A stretch of 64,000 nt of DNA from Anaspis maculata (GCA_949128115.1 OX421961.1:128033050-128097049), one strand, 5' to 3'; positions 35,341 to 47,544 are shown, counted from the stretch's first letter. The notes: generated by a model not told the origin, from the letters alone. A program made the numbers and translations.

Positions 35341-36499
35341 CTCTGAGAGGACTCCTGCCCACTGGGCATCAGGTTCTGACATGAAAAAACTCTTCTTTTG
35401 AAAAAAGTACATTCTAGAATATCTCAGCTAAGGTTTTATTTATAATTATGAGGTGGAGGACCACAGTTTTTCATCATACAATAAAATAATAGCAAAAAAT
35501 AAAGTTGAAAAGTAGCGCCAAACAGTTTTCACAAAAAAATATTTTTTTTATATTTTAAAAGTTGAAGGCGCATCAGTTACATGACTGTATCGTGTGAAAT
35601 ACACCAAACTAACAAACATCGCAAGCATTTTGAGAAAAAATGCCGATTTGCAATAAATAACACAGTTCAAAGTGGTAAAAAAATATTGACAAAAAAACAT
35701 GTTCTATCATCCAAAACTTGTTCAAACTTGCTCCTATCGCAATGTTGACCCCATAATTGAACTGAGAATATGAAACTTGATAGGAAAAGATACCAAACAT
35801 GTATATATTCACTCAAAATCAAGAGAAAAAAAGAATCATCTTCACAGTCAACATTCCCCTCACCAGTCGCCCCCCTATGGAAATTTTGACAGTAATCATA
35901 TCAAGATGGTAGTATAAGACCCCAGTTAATCAAGATACGATGTAATTTACTCCACATTGATGACAGGTCTCAGTCCCGGTATCAAAAATGGTGGAAAATG
36001 GTGATTTTTGGTCTTCCCTCCCCTTTACTCCCCTATTGCGGGCTTCCGGTGTAAAATTCGGCTTGGCAACAATGGTTTTCGTATTTAACGAGGTCCAAAT
36101 ACCCTTAAAACATATGTTGCCAAACTTTAACATGACTTGCCTCTAGAACCACTTTCCAGGCCACTTTTTCAAAAATGATCCTAGTCTAGATGGGCTTTGA
36201 CCAAATTTGATACACAAAGTGAGTTGATGCGTGGCTACAAGCTACAAGGTCATATTGACGTTCGTGACACTTGTAAAATTTTCAATTCTTTATTTTTAAT
36301 TATTTTTTGTTTCTTCTTTTTTTGGTCGAAAGTATTCCATTTCTAATACTCTACCGTCTTCTAAAATATTGACAAAAAGAGTGAAACGCCCTGTATACCT
36401 ATCAAGAAAAAATATCCTATTCACGGTAATGAAGTCTATCTTTTTTGGTTGTCATCATCATTTTGACATAGCTTTGACAGATTGGATGAGTGACAAATT

Positions 36500-36810
36500 G
36501 AAAAAACCCATGATCTCCAGCAATGGTCAAAATCGCTGGAGGTACTTTCTGCTTGGAGAAATTTTCTGAAAAAAGCTGAGGAAAAATAATATGGGAATGA
36601 TTCTACTTTCCTGGAGAACGCTTCATATCACTCTACTCACTAATAATATGCACTAGTACAATAATAATTGATATGTAACTAATTCGTAACTATGAGTATG
36701 TAGTAGGTATAATTTTTAATTGTCTCTAATCGTAATGTCTTTGTCTGAATCAACATTTCCTATTAGTCTATTTTAAACTGGCAACAAACTATTTGTCTGA
36801 TTGTAATTAA
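36500..36810. repeat. Duplicated segment, inverted copy of 6481-6790
   Basis: See 6481-6790. Here it lies directly next to the block shared with 10790-10890, whereas on the A side about 4 kb intervene. Confidence 0.7.
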
Positions 36811-37689
36811 AAAAAAATCATTGTTCTATAATCACAAAAGGTTCAATAAACTTGACAGGTTTTGTCACATAATTGGAAGCTTCATTCGTGTTCATTATCT
36901 TCTGAAAAAAGTTTTTTTCTGTTTTACATTGACCTCCTCTATGTATTCTTGAGCTCCTGCGAAGGAAACTCCACAAATGGGGTTGGAGATAGGAAATCAG
37001 CTGCTGCATACAGGATGTCGCATTATTTAGGGACACTCTGCAGCCATTTTATTTTCAAACAAAAGGTCACTGGCTCTTGAACATTTCCAATAATTTTCTT
37101 CTCAATTTCCCGGGAATTTCTCGGTTGAAAATGTAAAACAGGCCTGAGAACCGAAACCGGATTTGAATGATGGAGCTTAAAGTGAAGCCGTAATTGAAGA
37201 TCTTCATAATAAGATGATTTAGAAGAAGATTCGAGGTTTTCCTGTAAAATTCAAATTTTCAAAATTTTCATTTTCTTGCAAACTATTTCCAATCTTTCTG
37301 TCTTGTGAACAGATTCATACTAACGTTCTTTAAGCAAAGGGTTATTGATTCTTGAACATTTCTAGGCAATTTCTCTTGAAATTCTTCAAGTTTTCCGAGA
37401 GTTTTCCACTTTAAAATCTATCGGCCTAGCTTATCAAGACAAGACTCAAATGATGGAGCTCTAAATGAATCCCTAATTAGAGAAAATATCTTAATTCTTC
37501 AATCTTTTCCCCTTACTTTCCACCCGAAGGGACATCATTTCATAATAAAATTCTCATCCGTTCCTTGCTACTCGTCGGGGAAGTTTTGGGGTGACACAAC
37601 CGATTTTTTTGATACTGTTAGGGAGAGAGGCCTCATATTATCTGTGAGCCCAGGGGCCTCCGACATGGTAATCCGGCCCTGGTTGAGTA
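36811..37689. other. No gene recognised
   Basis: AT-rich DNA between the B duplication and the receptor C flank. Only short interrupted frames were seen. Confidence 0.45.
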
Positions 37690-38008
37690 CCATACTAAAT
37701 GATAAAGCTGAGACCATTGATGTGCCATATGGCAACCAGGGTGTCAACTTCATTTTTATCCTTGAACTCAAGCAGGTCAGAATTCAAAGGATCTGTAGAA
37801 AAAAATAAGTTCATCAATAAAACAAAACGTCAGGGATCGAATGATCGCATTAGAATAACATTCAATGCAAAAAAGTATTTTCTTGTTTCTCAGAAGATTA
37901 ACTTTAAAAGTGATGCATTATTGATGTCATTGAAATTGCTGATAAATCTATAATTTTTCCCTAAGCTAAAGGATGTGGAAATATTGCTGTCTTAGACATA
38001 CAAGGAAC
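37690..38008 (+). promoter_or_regulatory. Conserved 5' flank of receptor C
   Basis: Aligns with the flanks of A and B, with more differences. AATCTATAATTTTTCC is conserved about 60 bp before the ATG. Promoter role inferred. Confidence 0.4.
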
Positions 38009-41000
38009 ATGGTGCAAAGAAAACTATTTCTTCGAGCTGAAGGTGAAAGCGTTTGATACCACTCAGTAACAAGAATCATAATAAAAAAAAATTCTCAGAT
38101 GACATCTTGAAATTTCTAGTCGACTACCATAAAATCTGGTTCACCAATCAAGACTCGCTAAAGGGATACGTAACGAAATTTTGCTTCATCGCCACCTGCT
38201 TATTCCAAATCGTCTCATTTTACACCCTGTTCACGACACCAGATGCTGAATATTGGCAAAAGTATTCTTTATTCGTGATTGGATCTCTGACAGTAAGTGG
38301 GTACCTCTAGAAATTTTGAAACCTTGAATTTTTCCAAGCAAATTTTTTCCCAGGTCTTGGCGCATTACATCTTCACGTACACCATAGGTGACGAAATTGA
38401 GGAGCTAATCGGTGTAATGTACCGATCGTTTTGGTCTTTGAAAGATCCAACTCCAAAAGTGGCATCAGAAGCTAAACATATCAAATGGATAATGATTTTC
38501 CAGCTGGGGCAAGCGTCACTCTATGGTGTAGCGTTCATTCCATGGGGCGGCCTGGATTTAGACTACGATTTCTTCCTCATAATCCAAATATCGATGGATC
38601 GTCTGGGACCGTACTGGTCGAAAATCCCGATAACAATTTTCTACATCACCGGTTTGAATACTGCCCTGGTGTGTTTGAAAGCCGTGCATTCACTTGTGTT
38701 CATAATCATAATCGTACAATTGAAGTTCCAAGTTGTGCTTTTGAATGACGCACTTGCAAGGTTCGGATGCATCAGAATGAATCAAAATCAGATCAGAGAA
38801 AGGTTGATTGTTTGCATCAAACAGCATCAAAATATCAAGATTGTAGCCAAGAAAGCTGCCAAGATGCTTTATTTTCCTATATTAGGGTTGGCGTCATGTA
38901 CAGTTTTAACTTCCGTATGCATTGTTTCCATATTCGTAAGCTAGAGTCGACCTTATCGTATATTTGTAACAAAAAGTGCAATCTGTTTTGTAGAATTCCT
39001 CATTGAACTCATGTTGGATTATAATGAACATCATAGGAGTGATATTTTGTTCATCTACATTATTACTTGTTCATACTGGACAAGCTCTAGAAGATGAGGT
39101 GAGAATGAAAAATAATTTTAGTACATGTTCAACAGGCATGATAGTAAGGAAACATACCTAGGTATCTACTCACTAAAATAAAATAAACAACTTTTTCAGC
39201 ATTTGACATATGACATGCACGTGACAAAAAAAGTGTGGGACATTTTGGGATCAATCTGTGTAATATAAAGTTTTGGTGGACAAGTTTGACTGGTCGATAA
39301 AGATAAAAGAAACCCTCATCCCCAAAAGTATTTATCCAAAATGCATACTACCTAACAAAGTTAGGTACAGGTCAGGTCCTTCAGTTCTCTAAAACAAATG
39401 TTCAAAATGTCCTCCATTGACATCCATAGAATGATAAGAGTTCTTCAAAATGGGCATGAATATTACACAACATTTCTGATGTTATTGTTATTCCACAGCA
39501 TTCTTTTGTAATTCTCCCACAAAATTCTTCGAGAGATTCGACATTCGTGGCATAAGAAAGACCTTCGAAAAAATCTAGTAGAGTCAGATCGGGCGATCTT
39601 GGGTGGTCCATTCCATTTATCAGGAAATTGTTCATCCCAAAAAGATTTGCTTCGATTTGCAAACAACATTCACTTCCAAATAAAAAATCTGAACAGTGGT
39701 GAACAATTCAAACACCTTTAAAATGAGGTATCACTCGATCCCTAAACTGTCATTTGAATTTTTTAGAAGGGTAAGTGTACCTAATCCTGGCAACGGGCGC
39801 GAAGCATTACTGAATTACTTTTATTCAAATGTTCCCCTTGAAAATAAAATCAACCTGTCTCAGCTTTTTTCATCGCCCGTTTCCCCAAAAACTGGAGTGA
39901 GAACTTCTCAATGCGCCACCCTGTATAGGTACCTAACGCCCAAATGTCAATTTTCAAAGCCACTTAAGATGCATCGATACGTACTCCGAGGCGTACTCTG
40001 TAGGAAGTCTTGTTCAAGAATTGTCATTTTATTTGGCCAACTAATATTAGTTTTATACGTTTTATCGGTAAAATCGTATACATACCTCCATGGTAAATGC
40101 GTTATTCCAGCTGCGGGTATATTTAGCGGAACGCGGACATTGTCATTGCTGTCCTCGTCCTTCGCAGTAATATAGCATTTCCCGTGTCAGAATGTGATAT
40201 ACGGGAAAAGTTGTCACCCCTGATTTCTCGCTGTCAAAATTGTTTTCAGAAAAACGCCAAAACAGATTGATTTTTGTTTCGAGGGGGACATCTAGGACAC
40301 ATATTGCCAAATTTTTATCTTCAGACCCTTCGCCCCCACCCTACCCTACTTTGAAATTGCAAATAGCATTACCTATCTTGTGATGATGATAGGTGAAATT
40401 GAAGGAAATAAAATTCTGTTTTCGCCATACATCATAATATTGAATTTTTTCAAACCACCCTTCAATTCTTGTGAAAATCCTCTTTTTGTTAAAATGAAAG
40501 GAAAATCTATGCAAAAATATGTCGATTTTTATTTCCATGGGGTCATCTAAGACACATATGGCCAAATTCTCATCTTCAACCCATTCGCTCCCACCCTACT
40601 TTACTCTAGAAGGGTGGTTGAAAAAAAAAATTGGAAATATGTTTCATAGGCCAGGCGGTATGTCGGTAAAATCACTACAATCTGGAAAAAACTTCGACCA
40701 AAGCTTTTATGGTGTCAAACTCTTTGTAAGGTCAGTAGTTATCTACCACTGAGTTTCCGCCCAAAAACGAGTTGTGCTGATTCCTCCACATCTGCGCGAA
40801 GGTAAAGGATGCCTCGAAAGTGCAAAAAGACCTGTTAAACCTTCCTACTTTTTTGTTATATTTGCCTAAATGCAAACGTACAACTCTTACGCAAACATTG
40901 GAAGCATCTGTCATCATCTCTGTGCCAGTCTTACTGTTGAAAAAAAAGATTTCTTTGTGCGGATCAGACAAATCACATTTAATTGTTTTTTCACACAAGA

Positions 41001-42880
41001 AAAAGATAGAGCAACATGTATTTTGGATGTTTTCTAATAACTTGTAGTCACTGAGCCCATCTATGGCACTAAAATCCCAATGACAGCATTTTTGAGGATG
41101 TTGCCAGCAAAAAAGTTATTAATTTTCACCCGCCTGTTCAGCAGCAATTTTTCCAATTTTACCAAACATCGTTTCCGGAAGTTTTATAAGGAATGAAAAG
41201 CTCAAACTCTTCTCTAACGATATCGTGCCTGGCTTAACCGCGGCACGCACTTGAAAGTCTAAAAAACTGTTTTCTTTTCGAGAGGTCCTGTTTCACCTGT
41301 GTGCGGCCGTGCCTACTTGACATAGACCGGACTGATTACACGAGCTTGGAAATGTACTCTTTTCCGGCTTTAAAACGCGACCATTATTATTGAGACTTTG
41401 TACATTGATTCATGAAGAAATCATACATTATTTTATCATTAATGGTCGTGTTCCAAAGCTGGAAGAGAGTACATTTCCAAGCTTGTGTAATCAGTCCGGT
41501 CTATGTCAAGTAGGCATGGCCGCACGCGGGTAGAATAGAACCGCTCGAAAGAAATCAGTTTCCTACACTTTCAAAAAGCGTGCCGCAGTTAAGCCAGATA
41601 TAATATCATTAGAAAACAGTTCCAGCTTGTCATTCCCTATAAAATTTTCGAGAACGGTGTGTGGTAAAATTGGAAAAACTGCTGCTGAACAGGCGGGTAA
41701 AAATTATCCACTTCTTAGCGGGCAACATCTTCAAAAATGCTGTTATTGAAATTTTAACGCCATGAATGGGTTCAGTAAGTACAAGTTATTAGGAAACATC
41801 CAAAATACATGTTGCTCCATCGTTTTCTTGTGTGGAAAAACAATTAAATGTGATTTATCTGACCCGCACAAAGAAATCTTTCTTTTCAACAGTAAGACTG
41901 GCACAGAGATGATGACAAATGCTTCCAATGTTTGCGTTAGAGTTGTACGTTTGCATTGAGGTAAATAAAATGAAAAAGTACGAGGGTTTAACAGGTCTTT
42001 TTACACCTTCAAGACATCTTTTACCTTTGGGCAGATGTGGAGGAATCAGCACAACTCGTTTTTGGGCGGAAACTCAGTGGTAGATACCTACTGACCTTAC
42101 GAAGAGTTTGACACCATAAAAGCTTTGGTCGGAATTTTTTCTATCCAGAATGACCTACCGCCTGGCCTATCACAACATAGTAATGGTATTTGAAATTTTA
42201 AAGAAGGGTAGAGTGGGGGCGAAGAGGTTAAAGATGAAAATTTGGCCATACGTCGTGTCTTAGTCATATGACCCTCTCGAAATAAAAATCGACCCGTTTT
42301 TGCAGGAAAGTCTATTTTTCAAGAATCGGGAGTTTATAGGGGGAAAATTTTCCTCTCATCAACAAAGAGAGGATTTTCTCTCATAAGGGTTTGGGGGTAA
42401 ATAGTTTAAAAAAATCAGGAATGTGTTTGACGGGAAGAGGATGTTTTTACCTTCAATTGGACGTATTAGAAGATAGGTAATGCTATTTGAAATTTCAAAG
42501 TTGAAAATTTATGCCGGCGAGAAAACAGGAGTGACAACTTTTCAAATGAACACCCTGAATGATTGCCAGATTGAGTACACTTTTCAGTTTCAATATTCCA
42601 ATCCTTTTATTTTAGTATGAAGAGCTTTACAATTCCTTGTACAGCTTACCTTGGTGGTATTGCGATGAACAGAACAAACAGCTGGTAAAAATGTTCATGG
42701 TTAACAGTCTCAGATTAATGCAATTCAAATGCTCCAATCTAGTGACCTTGAATAACTCGTTGTTGATTCTGGTAAGCTCGATACATAAACTTCAACTTTG
42801 TTTTCAAACAAATTATCATCAATTTCCAGATATTCAAAAGAGGGTATTCGATTATCATGTTTTTCCTGCAGATAGCTTGA
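38009..42880 (+). CDS. Odorant receptor C (insect 7tm_6 family), six exons, intact
   Basis: Third paralog. Exons: 38009-38042, 38099-38292, 38354-38935, 38994-39098, 42616-42771, 42830-42880. All have GT/AG borders, and the phases are identical to A and B. The product is 373 residues: the long exon gains two codons in the fourth hydrophobic stretch (FIIIIV), and exon 4 loses three (CWIIMN in place of LSWIVNVRMN). The start MVQRKLFLRAE and C-terminal LPWWYC ... IFKRGYSIIMFFLQ are kept. It is clearly more diverged than A and B are from each other, with changes spread through the membrane and loop regions. Intron 4 (3.5 kb) contains a mariner-like scrap and a 2.4-kb palindrome. Function is inferred from the family. 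Confidence 0.87.
39402..39670 (-). pseudogene. Mariner-like transposase C-terminal scrap (intron 4 of receptor C)
   Basis: The minus strand carries RSPDLTLLDFF, an LEEF..RI segment and a final 'FYGCQW', corresponding to the SPDLTPLDFFLWG and C-terminal region of the same transposase group as 19532-20130, but from a different, more decayed copy. The expected WG after DFF is lost. Confidence 0.65.
40185..42552. mobile_element. 2.4-kb palindromic foldback in intron 4 of receptor C
   Basis: Two arms of about 1.1 kb mirror each other around about 41410. Landmarks are AGTTGTCAC(C/T)CCTG at the ends, CATCT(A)AGACACATATGGCC, 'CTGAGTTTCCGCCCAAAAACGAGTTGTG', and GCTTGGAAATGTACTCT near the centre. The right end reads AACACCCTG. 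Open frames of 60-90 codons on both arms are mirror images and not genes. It lies at practically the same intronic position as the 4.13-kb element of receptor B. Confidence 0.75.
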
Positions 42881-44655
42881 TCATATTCACGATCAATGAA
42901 TCGGATTTATTATTTGATTTGAAATTACCTTTTCTCGTGAATTTTTTCTACGAGCAGCTTCAGCACTGGATAGAATAGTTGTCCTGCAGTTTACCACTTC
43001 AACTTTGCACTTAGTGAAGAGATATTCATCACCTTTGGCACTCCCGCTCTTGCAACATTCAAATTATGATTTCAGATTCTCTTGATTTTGTTGAAAAAGT
43101 TCAAGACGCAGGAACTTCCGAGCTACGCTTCAAGAAATTACTAAACGTACGTCGTACGTCATTTTGAAAAGATTCTGGATCGAAAATTTCAGGAAGTTTC
43201 TCGAGATGCGATAGCTAAACACTTGCATGTTTTCTAACACTACAGGGTGTTTCGAACAGGCCGCAAAAAAGTTCAGGGCGGTTGAGGGAGATGTTCAAGA
43301 GTAGGTACTTTGATGGAACGCATTTTCAGCGATTTTTTACAAAATTGCTCCAATACTTCGACGCGAGTAAAATAGGAACGATAGTAATATTAGGAACTGA
43401 ATGTAAGCGCGGCAGGAATTCGGGTTCTCGCGGGTCAAACGGGATTTTTGTGTCGTGCTTTGTGGAAACTAGATGTATCCCGCGACGTCCTGAGAGATTT
43501 TTATTACAGGTGGGTGTTTTTTTGAATTATTCACTCAAGATTTAATCCGCATCCGCATTTTGGTTTGTCTGCATTCAGTTTCAAATTTTACTACGCTTTT
43601 CAATACGCATGTAGGGACGAGTTATGAATTCAAAGTCGCATCTCTCTGTTGCGGGCGTCAATTCGTTTGTTTCTGGGAATTCAGAACAAAGAAGAGGACC
43701 GAAAAGGGGTTTTCGCGGTTTCAACAGCCTAGTTTGAAGCAAGATTGGAAGCACCTTACGCGTCTCATGTATTTCACTAATGTTTTGGGATGCACAACGG
43801 CCCTGTTGATGCTGGACGCGTCGTTAGGTGCCAGGTACCTACGGGTTATTTCCTCTGGATAATGTCACACGGATGAAGGAACGCAAATTGGAGCTCAAGC
43901 GTGAAGAAACCGAGTGGCATCGTAAAATAATATCGCGGGTATGGGAATGTTTTTTTGTTGCAGACCCGATTGTTTGAGTTTATTCTCTATTTTTACCAAC
44001 TTTATATCGGCAGCACCGTAAATCTAGTGCGTATTTATTTGAATTTCATCATTGAATCAACGTTCCAATTTTTCATGTCATTTTTGTTGTCTCACGAATT
44101 TTGTAAACTTACTGATTTTCATGTCAATATTTTCATGGCCTGGAATACTGGAATTTATCAGTGAGTTTTTGTTATTTATTTGTCACATATTTGAGAGTCT
44201 TCTTCTTTGGACTTGACTCAAGGGCTTGTTTGACTTGGTTCTTCCACTGAGTGCCCTTTTTCCGAATCCGTCACTCTCCTCTTTTCCTTTGACTGACAGT
44301 ATGACATATTTTGTTGTTGTGTTTTCAATTGTTTTTTTTTTTCATTTTGTCTATTGTGTGTCATTTTGCTAGTCTGTCAGTGTTAGGTGTTGATGTGTTC
44401 AATAAAAATTCATTTTGTTTGCTGTCAATTCGTGCTTTTGTTCAACTTTTTAATAGAATCCTCAACCCCACAGTTTCGTTTTCATCTAGAGTATAGAGCC
44501 TGAGTGAAACGACTCATAGCCAAGGGTCAGAATGAGGGGAACAGTTCAGTACTAGAAAACTATTGAGACGCAAGAAACTATGTTTAATAATTTTCTAGGC
44601 TAAGAGAAAAGAATAAGGAAATGATTTTTGGTACTGGCTTAGTATCTGTTGCTGT
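42881..44655. other. 3' flank of receptor C, then no recognised gene
   Basis: The first ~440 bp still resemble the 3' flanks of A and B (GCACT.AGTGAA..ATATT, CTTTGGCACTC.C.CTTGCAA). Beyond that, frames such as 43560-43862 (about 100 codons) are open but unrecognised and lack convincing splice sites. Confidence 0.4.
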
Positions 44656-44850
44656 AGGCGGTGGCCGTCAAATCACCTATACTAAAGCGGCGTACTCCGC
44701 GCTAGTGAGAGGGATACTACCGCGGCCGCTCGGTGGCTCGCGGAACTAACCCGCGCGTATTGGATGCGGAGGCTGATGCAGGAGGAAAAACCGAGCGAGC
44801 GGCTTTGCTAAACCGGCCCGGATGGCTGGTTTGTTACACGTTTCTGTTCC
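44656..44850. other. Isolated GC-rich segment
   Basis: A sharp GC- and CpG-rich patch (ACCGCGGCCGCTCGGTGGCT..., ..CCGAGCGAGCGG..) in AT-rich surroundings, with short inverted words CCGCTCG / CGAGCGG. No coding frame or tRNA fold was found. Confidence 0.45.
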
Positions 44851-45566
44851 ACTTGATCTAAACGTTGATGCTATACGTGTAAAATGTGGATAAAAACCAC
44901 CAATAAATAGCCATTACATGGTTCACATTTTATTTATTCAAAATGTATATTATACCTGGATGTCATTCGTTTAAAATCCATATAAATTCAATTATTTTTC
45001 AAGACAATAGTTCGAACATTTATTTTAAATGTGGAATATACATTTTTATTTTACCTGAAAAAAAAAAACGTTTTTGCAGTTCGTGAAATATACTTATTTA
45101 AATCATGGACAAGAATGGTTCACGTTCGAGTTGTTAAAGTCGTTGAATAAACCATGATATTATTCGTTTCAATTCAATAGATAATAAATTAAATTTACAA
45201 AAATGGGTTTTTGCATACGTTTTTAAAACGATTTTTAATCGTTTAGTTATAAATTCGTTCAATATAAACGTTTATGCGATATACCTTTATCAGACTTAAA
45301 CCAAAAATATACCGATTATACGTTGAATAAACGTTTATTAAACTAACGTGTGTTGCCTGTGATGTAGTAAACATGAAAAAAACAATATTACAAAATATTT
45401 TCACATTCCCATCATAGTTTCCTAGAAATTGCATTTTTACTGATGGGGGACGGGCTCGTAGTACCTACACATAATCACTAGGTGTGCACATTCTTTTTGT
45501 CTTTAATAATTATGTAATTATGGCTGTGTCTAAATCAGCATTGCTTACTATTTAGTCTATTTTTAA
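44851..45566. other. AT-rich, no gene recognised
   Basis: Very AT-rich with many small self-complementary words such as AAACGATTTTTAATCGTTTA. Nothing assignable. Confidence 0.45.
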
Positions 45567-45822
45567 GGACGGAGTTGAAATAATTGGTGAAATAAGCCGT
45601 TGCGGAATCAATCGCTGTGGGCTTGTTCAGAAATTTACCATTCAGGTCTCTTTCGAAAGCTACAAGGATGTACTTTGGTTTGCGTCTTTTGGTTTTGGAG
45701 TTTGGGAATGTCAATGGGCTAAAACCAAAGTACAACCTTGTAGCTTTCGAAAGAGACCTGAATGGTAAATTTCCGTCAAGGAATACGCCCGCAACGTTTA
45801 TTTCACTAATTTGACTCCGTCC
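45567..45822. mobile_element. 256-bp hairpin MITE
   Basis: Left end GGACGGAGTTGAAATAATTGG and right end ..TTTGACTCCGTCC. The inner arms are nearly perfect (TTTACCATTCAGGTCTCTTTCGAAAGCTACAAGG and complement), folding the whole element into one stem. The two open frames here are mirror artefacts. Confidence 0.75.
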
Positions 45823-46499
45823 TTGGACTGGCAGCAAATTATCAGCTTACTTTTTGGTGATTTGAAAGAAGAACGTTGTTTTCGAATCACTAGAAGGTTT
45901 AATAAATTGAAGAGTTGTAGCAAAATTCGAAGTTTCATTCCTGTTTTTATTTGTATTTTGGGAAAAGTTTTCTGTTATTTTACTTCCGAAGCATTTTTTG
46001 ACTTGGGTGTGTTTATAGCAACTTTTCCTATTTCTGATCGTAGTGTCTACTGCGATCGTACAAAATAAATTGTATAGTTTTAAAGAAATATACCAAATCA
46101 GCGTTTGAAAATCTAAATAGACGAGCCCGGTAATCCATAACAATAAATTCAATCAAAACTTCAATATCGAACAGAAATAAATGAAAGAAAAAACTTATAC
46201 TTACCTGAATAAATTAAAGAGTCGAATACTGAAACGTTACGCAGTCGTATAATTAATATTATTCATTCATAATGTATTCATAATACTTATACAAAATTGG
46301 TAATATCCCATGTTATAACACCACACCTTTTTGCTCATTTTGTACTACTTTACATCCTACGAAATTCCGATTGGTACTGGAAAGTTCCAATGTGAATCTT
46401 CAATGAAATTGATTCTTTAGTGTGTACCTACCTACTTTTATTCTTTTAAGTACTCACTTGCCACGAAGATTTTTTTCTTGAACTTTTGAGTTCACTGTA
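45823..46499. other. No gene recognised
   Basis: AT-rich DNA without recognisable coding or RNA features. Confidence 0.4.
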
Positions 46500-47544
46500 C
46501 AAGGTGTCTCAAATTGGCTCGTTTTGAAGGGGTTTCCGCCTCTTTGCAGAACAGATACGGTGAAATGAACTTCACATGATCAATTTTCTAGAAAAATCGA
46601 TTGGTGAAAACCGCAATTCGATATCTTGAGCTGTTTTCGAGAAATCCATCAAAGCAAGGCTGACATCTCGCCAATTTTAAAAAACTGAGATAACTTTTTC
46701 ATTCATGAATATAATTATGTTCAACCGGTAAAAACTTTTCTAGCTGCACTTTTCCACATAGATTTGAGGATACTATTTATATAGATTTATATAGAGAATA
46801 GAAACATAGTACCTAAGGTTTAGACGTCGAGAGAATCACCCATTTCTCAAGCTTCTCAAAAATATGTAACATGAAGATATGGTAACATGTATTGTTATGT
46901 AAATACCTATGTAATTGTATGCAAATGGGAAAAAAATGACATTTCATCGGTCGTTTTGACTGGCCAGAGCCTACTATAAGGTGCTTCAATGATGGTGATA
47001 TAAACTTTAAGGGTATAGACTCCCCATCAAAAACCATGTAGGTACAGGGTGTTAAAATTGATATTGTAGAATTTTCTTTTTGCCAAAACTGTAGAACCGA
47101 TCGACCGATCTCCTTCAAAATCATCACACTGATATAGATGGTGTGTAAATAATTCATCAGTAAAACACCCTGTATGTTACCATTAAAAAAAAAACTCAAG
47201 TTTGGTGTCTTCTGGAAAATGTAGGTAGATGTCTGAAATTTTGTTCATCTACAGAATTTTAACTACGTGAAAAGTTCCTGTCCTGTATTGGAGGTTTTTA
47301 TCGTTTGAAAATACATTCATAAATAAAATTAAGTCATAGCACTTCTTTAAAACAGGGGAAATCTCAGTTTTGACGTGAATATATCTTGAAAATGGCTTAC
47401 GATATCAAGATACCTACGGTTTTCATCAATCAATTTCTCTAGAAAATCGATGATCATGATGTGCAATCCATTTTGCGGTCTCTGTTCTGCAAATAGGCGA
47501 AACCTACAAAAACCTTCCAAAAACCAACCAATTTGGGACACCTG
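46500..47544. mobile_element. Foldback element with nested 128-bp MITE at 47045-47172
   Basis: Outer ends are TA-CAAGGTGTCTCAAATTGG and CCAATTTGGGACACCTG-TA, with arms sharing TTTCTAGAAAAATCGAT and GCGGTCTCTGTTCTGCA-like words. The nested element is TA-CAGGGTGTTAAAATT ... TAAAACACCCTG-TA. Both sit at TA dinucleotides. Non-coding. Confidence 0.7.

Larger units (their letters stand above)
31382..36186. mobile_element. Long-arm foldback element, copy 1 (level 2)
   Basis: Bounded by TA and (G)TCTAGGAT / ATCCTAGTC. The arms begin AGAGGCAAGTCATGTTAAAG at the left and the complement CATGACTTGCCTCTAG at the right, and run for several hundred bases. The unsplit length, after removing the nested 2.39-kb element and its duplication, is about 2.41 kb. 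A second copy, with the middle in the opposite orientation, starts at 61751. Between the arms is a ~49-bp minisatellite with GGTAACC words (34900-35340). No coding frame. Confidence 0.75.
31211..36393. mobile_element. TA-flanked MITE (level 1 of a five-level nest)
   Basis: Ends TA-CAGGCTGTTACAC (left) and ..GTGAAACGCCCTG-TA (right) correspond to the 352-bp element at 10895-11246 beside receptor A. Here it is split by a 4.8-kb insertion at about 31381/36187, so its two halves are 31211-31381 and 36187-36393. Confidence 0.72.

Noticed and set aside
38485..39006. Two additional plus-strand frames overlapping receptor C
   Set aside because: They are out-of-frame shadows of the long receptor exon; only the in-frame reading has conserved splice phases and membrane segments.
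40341..42052. Frames of 65-88 codons on both strands in intron 4 of receptor C
   Set aside because: They occur as mirror pairs from the two arms of one palindrome, which is what a non-coding foldback produces.
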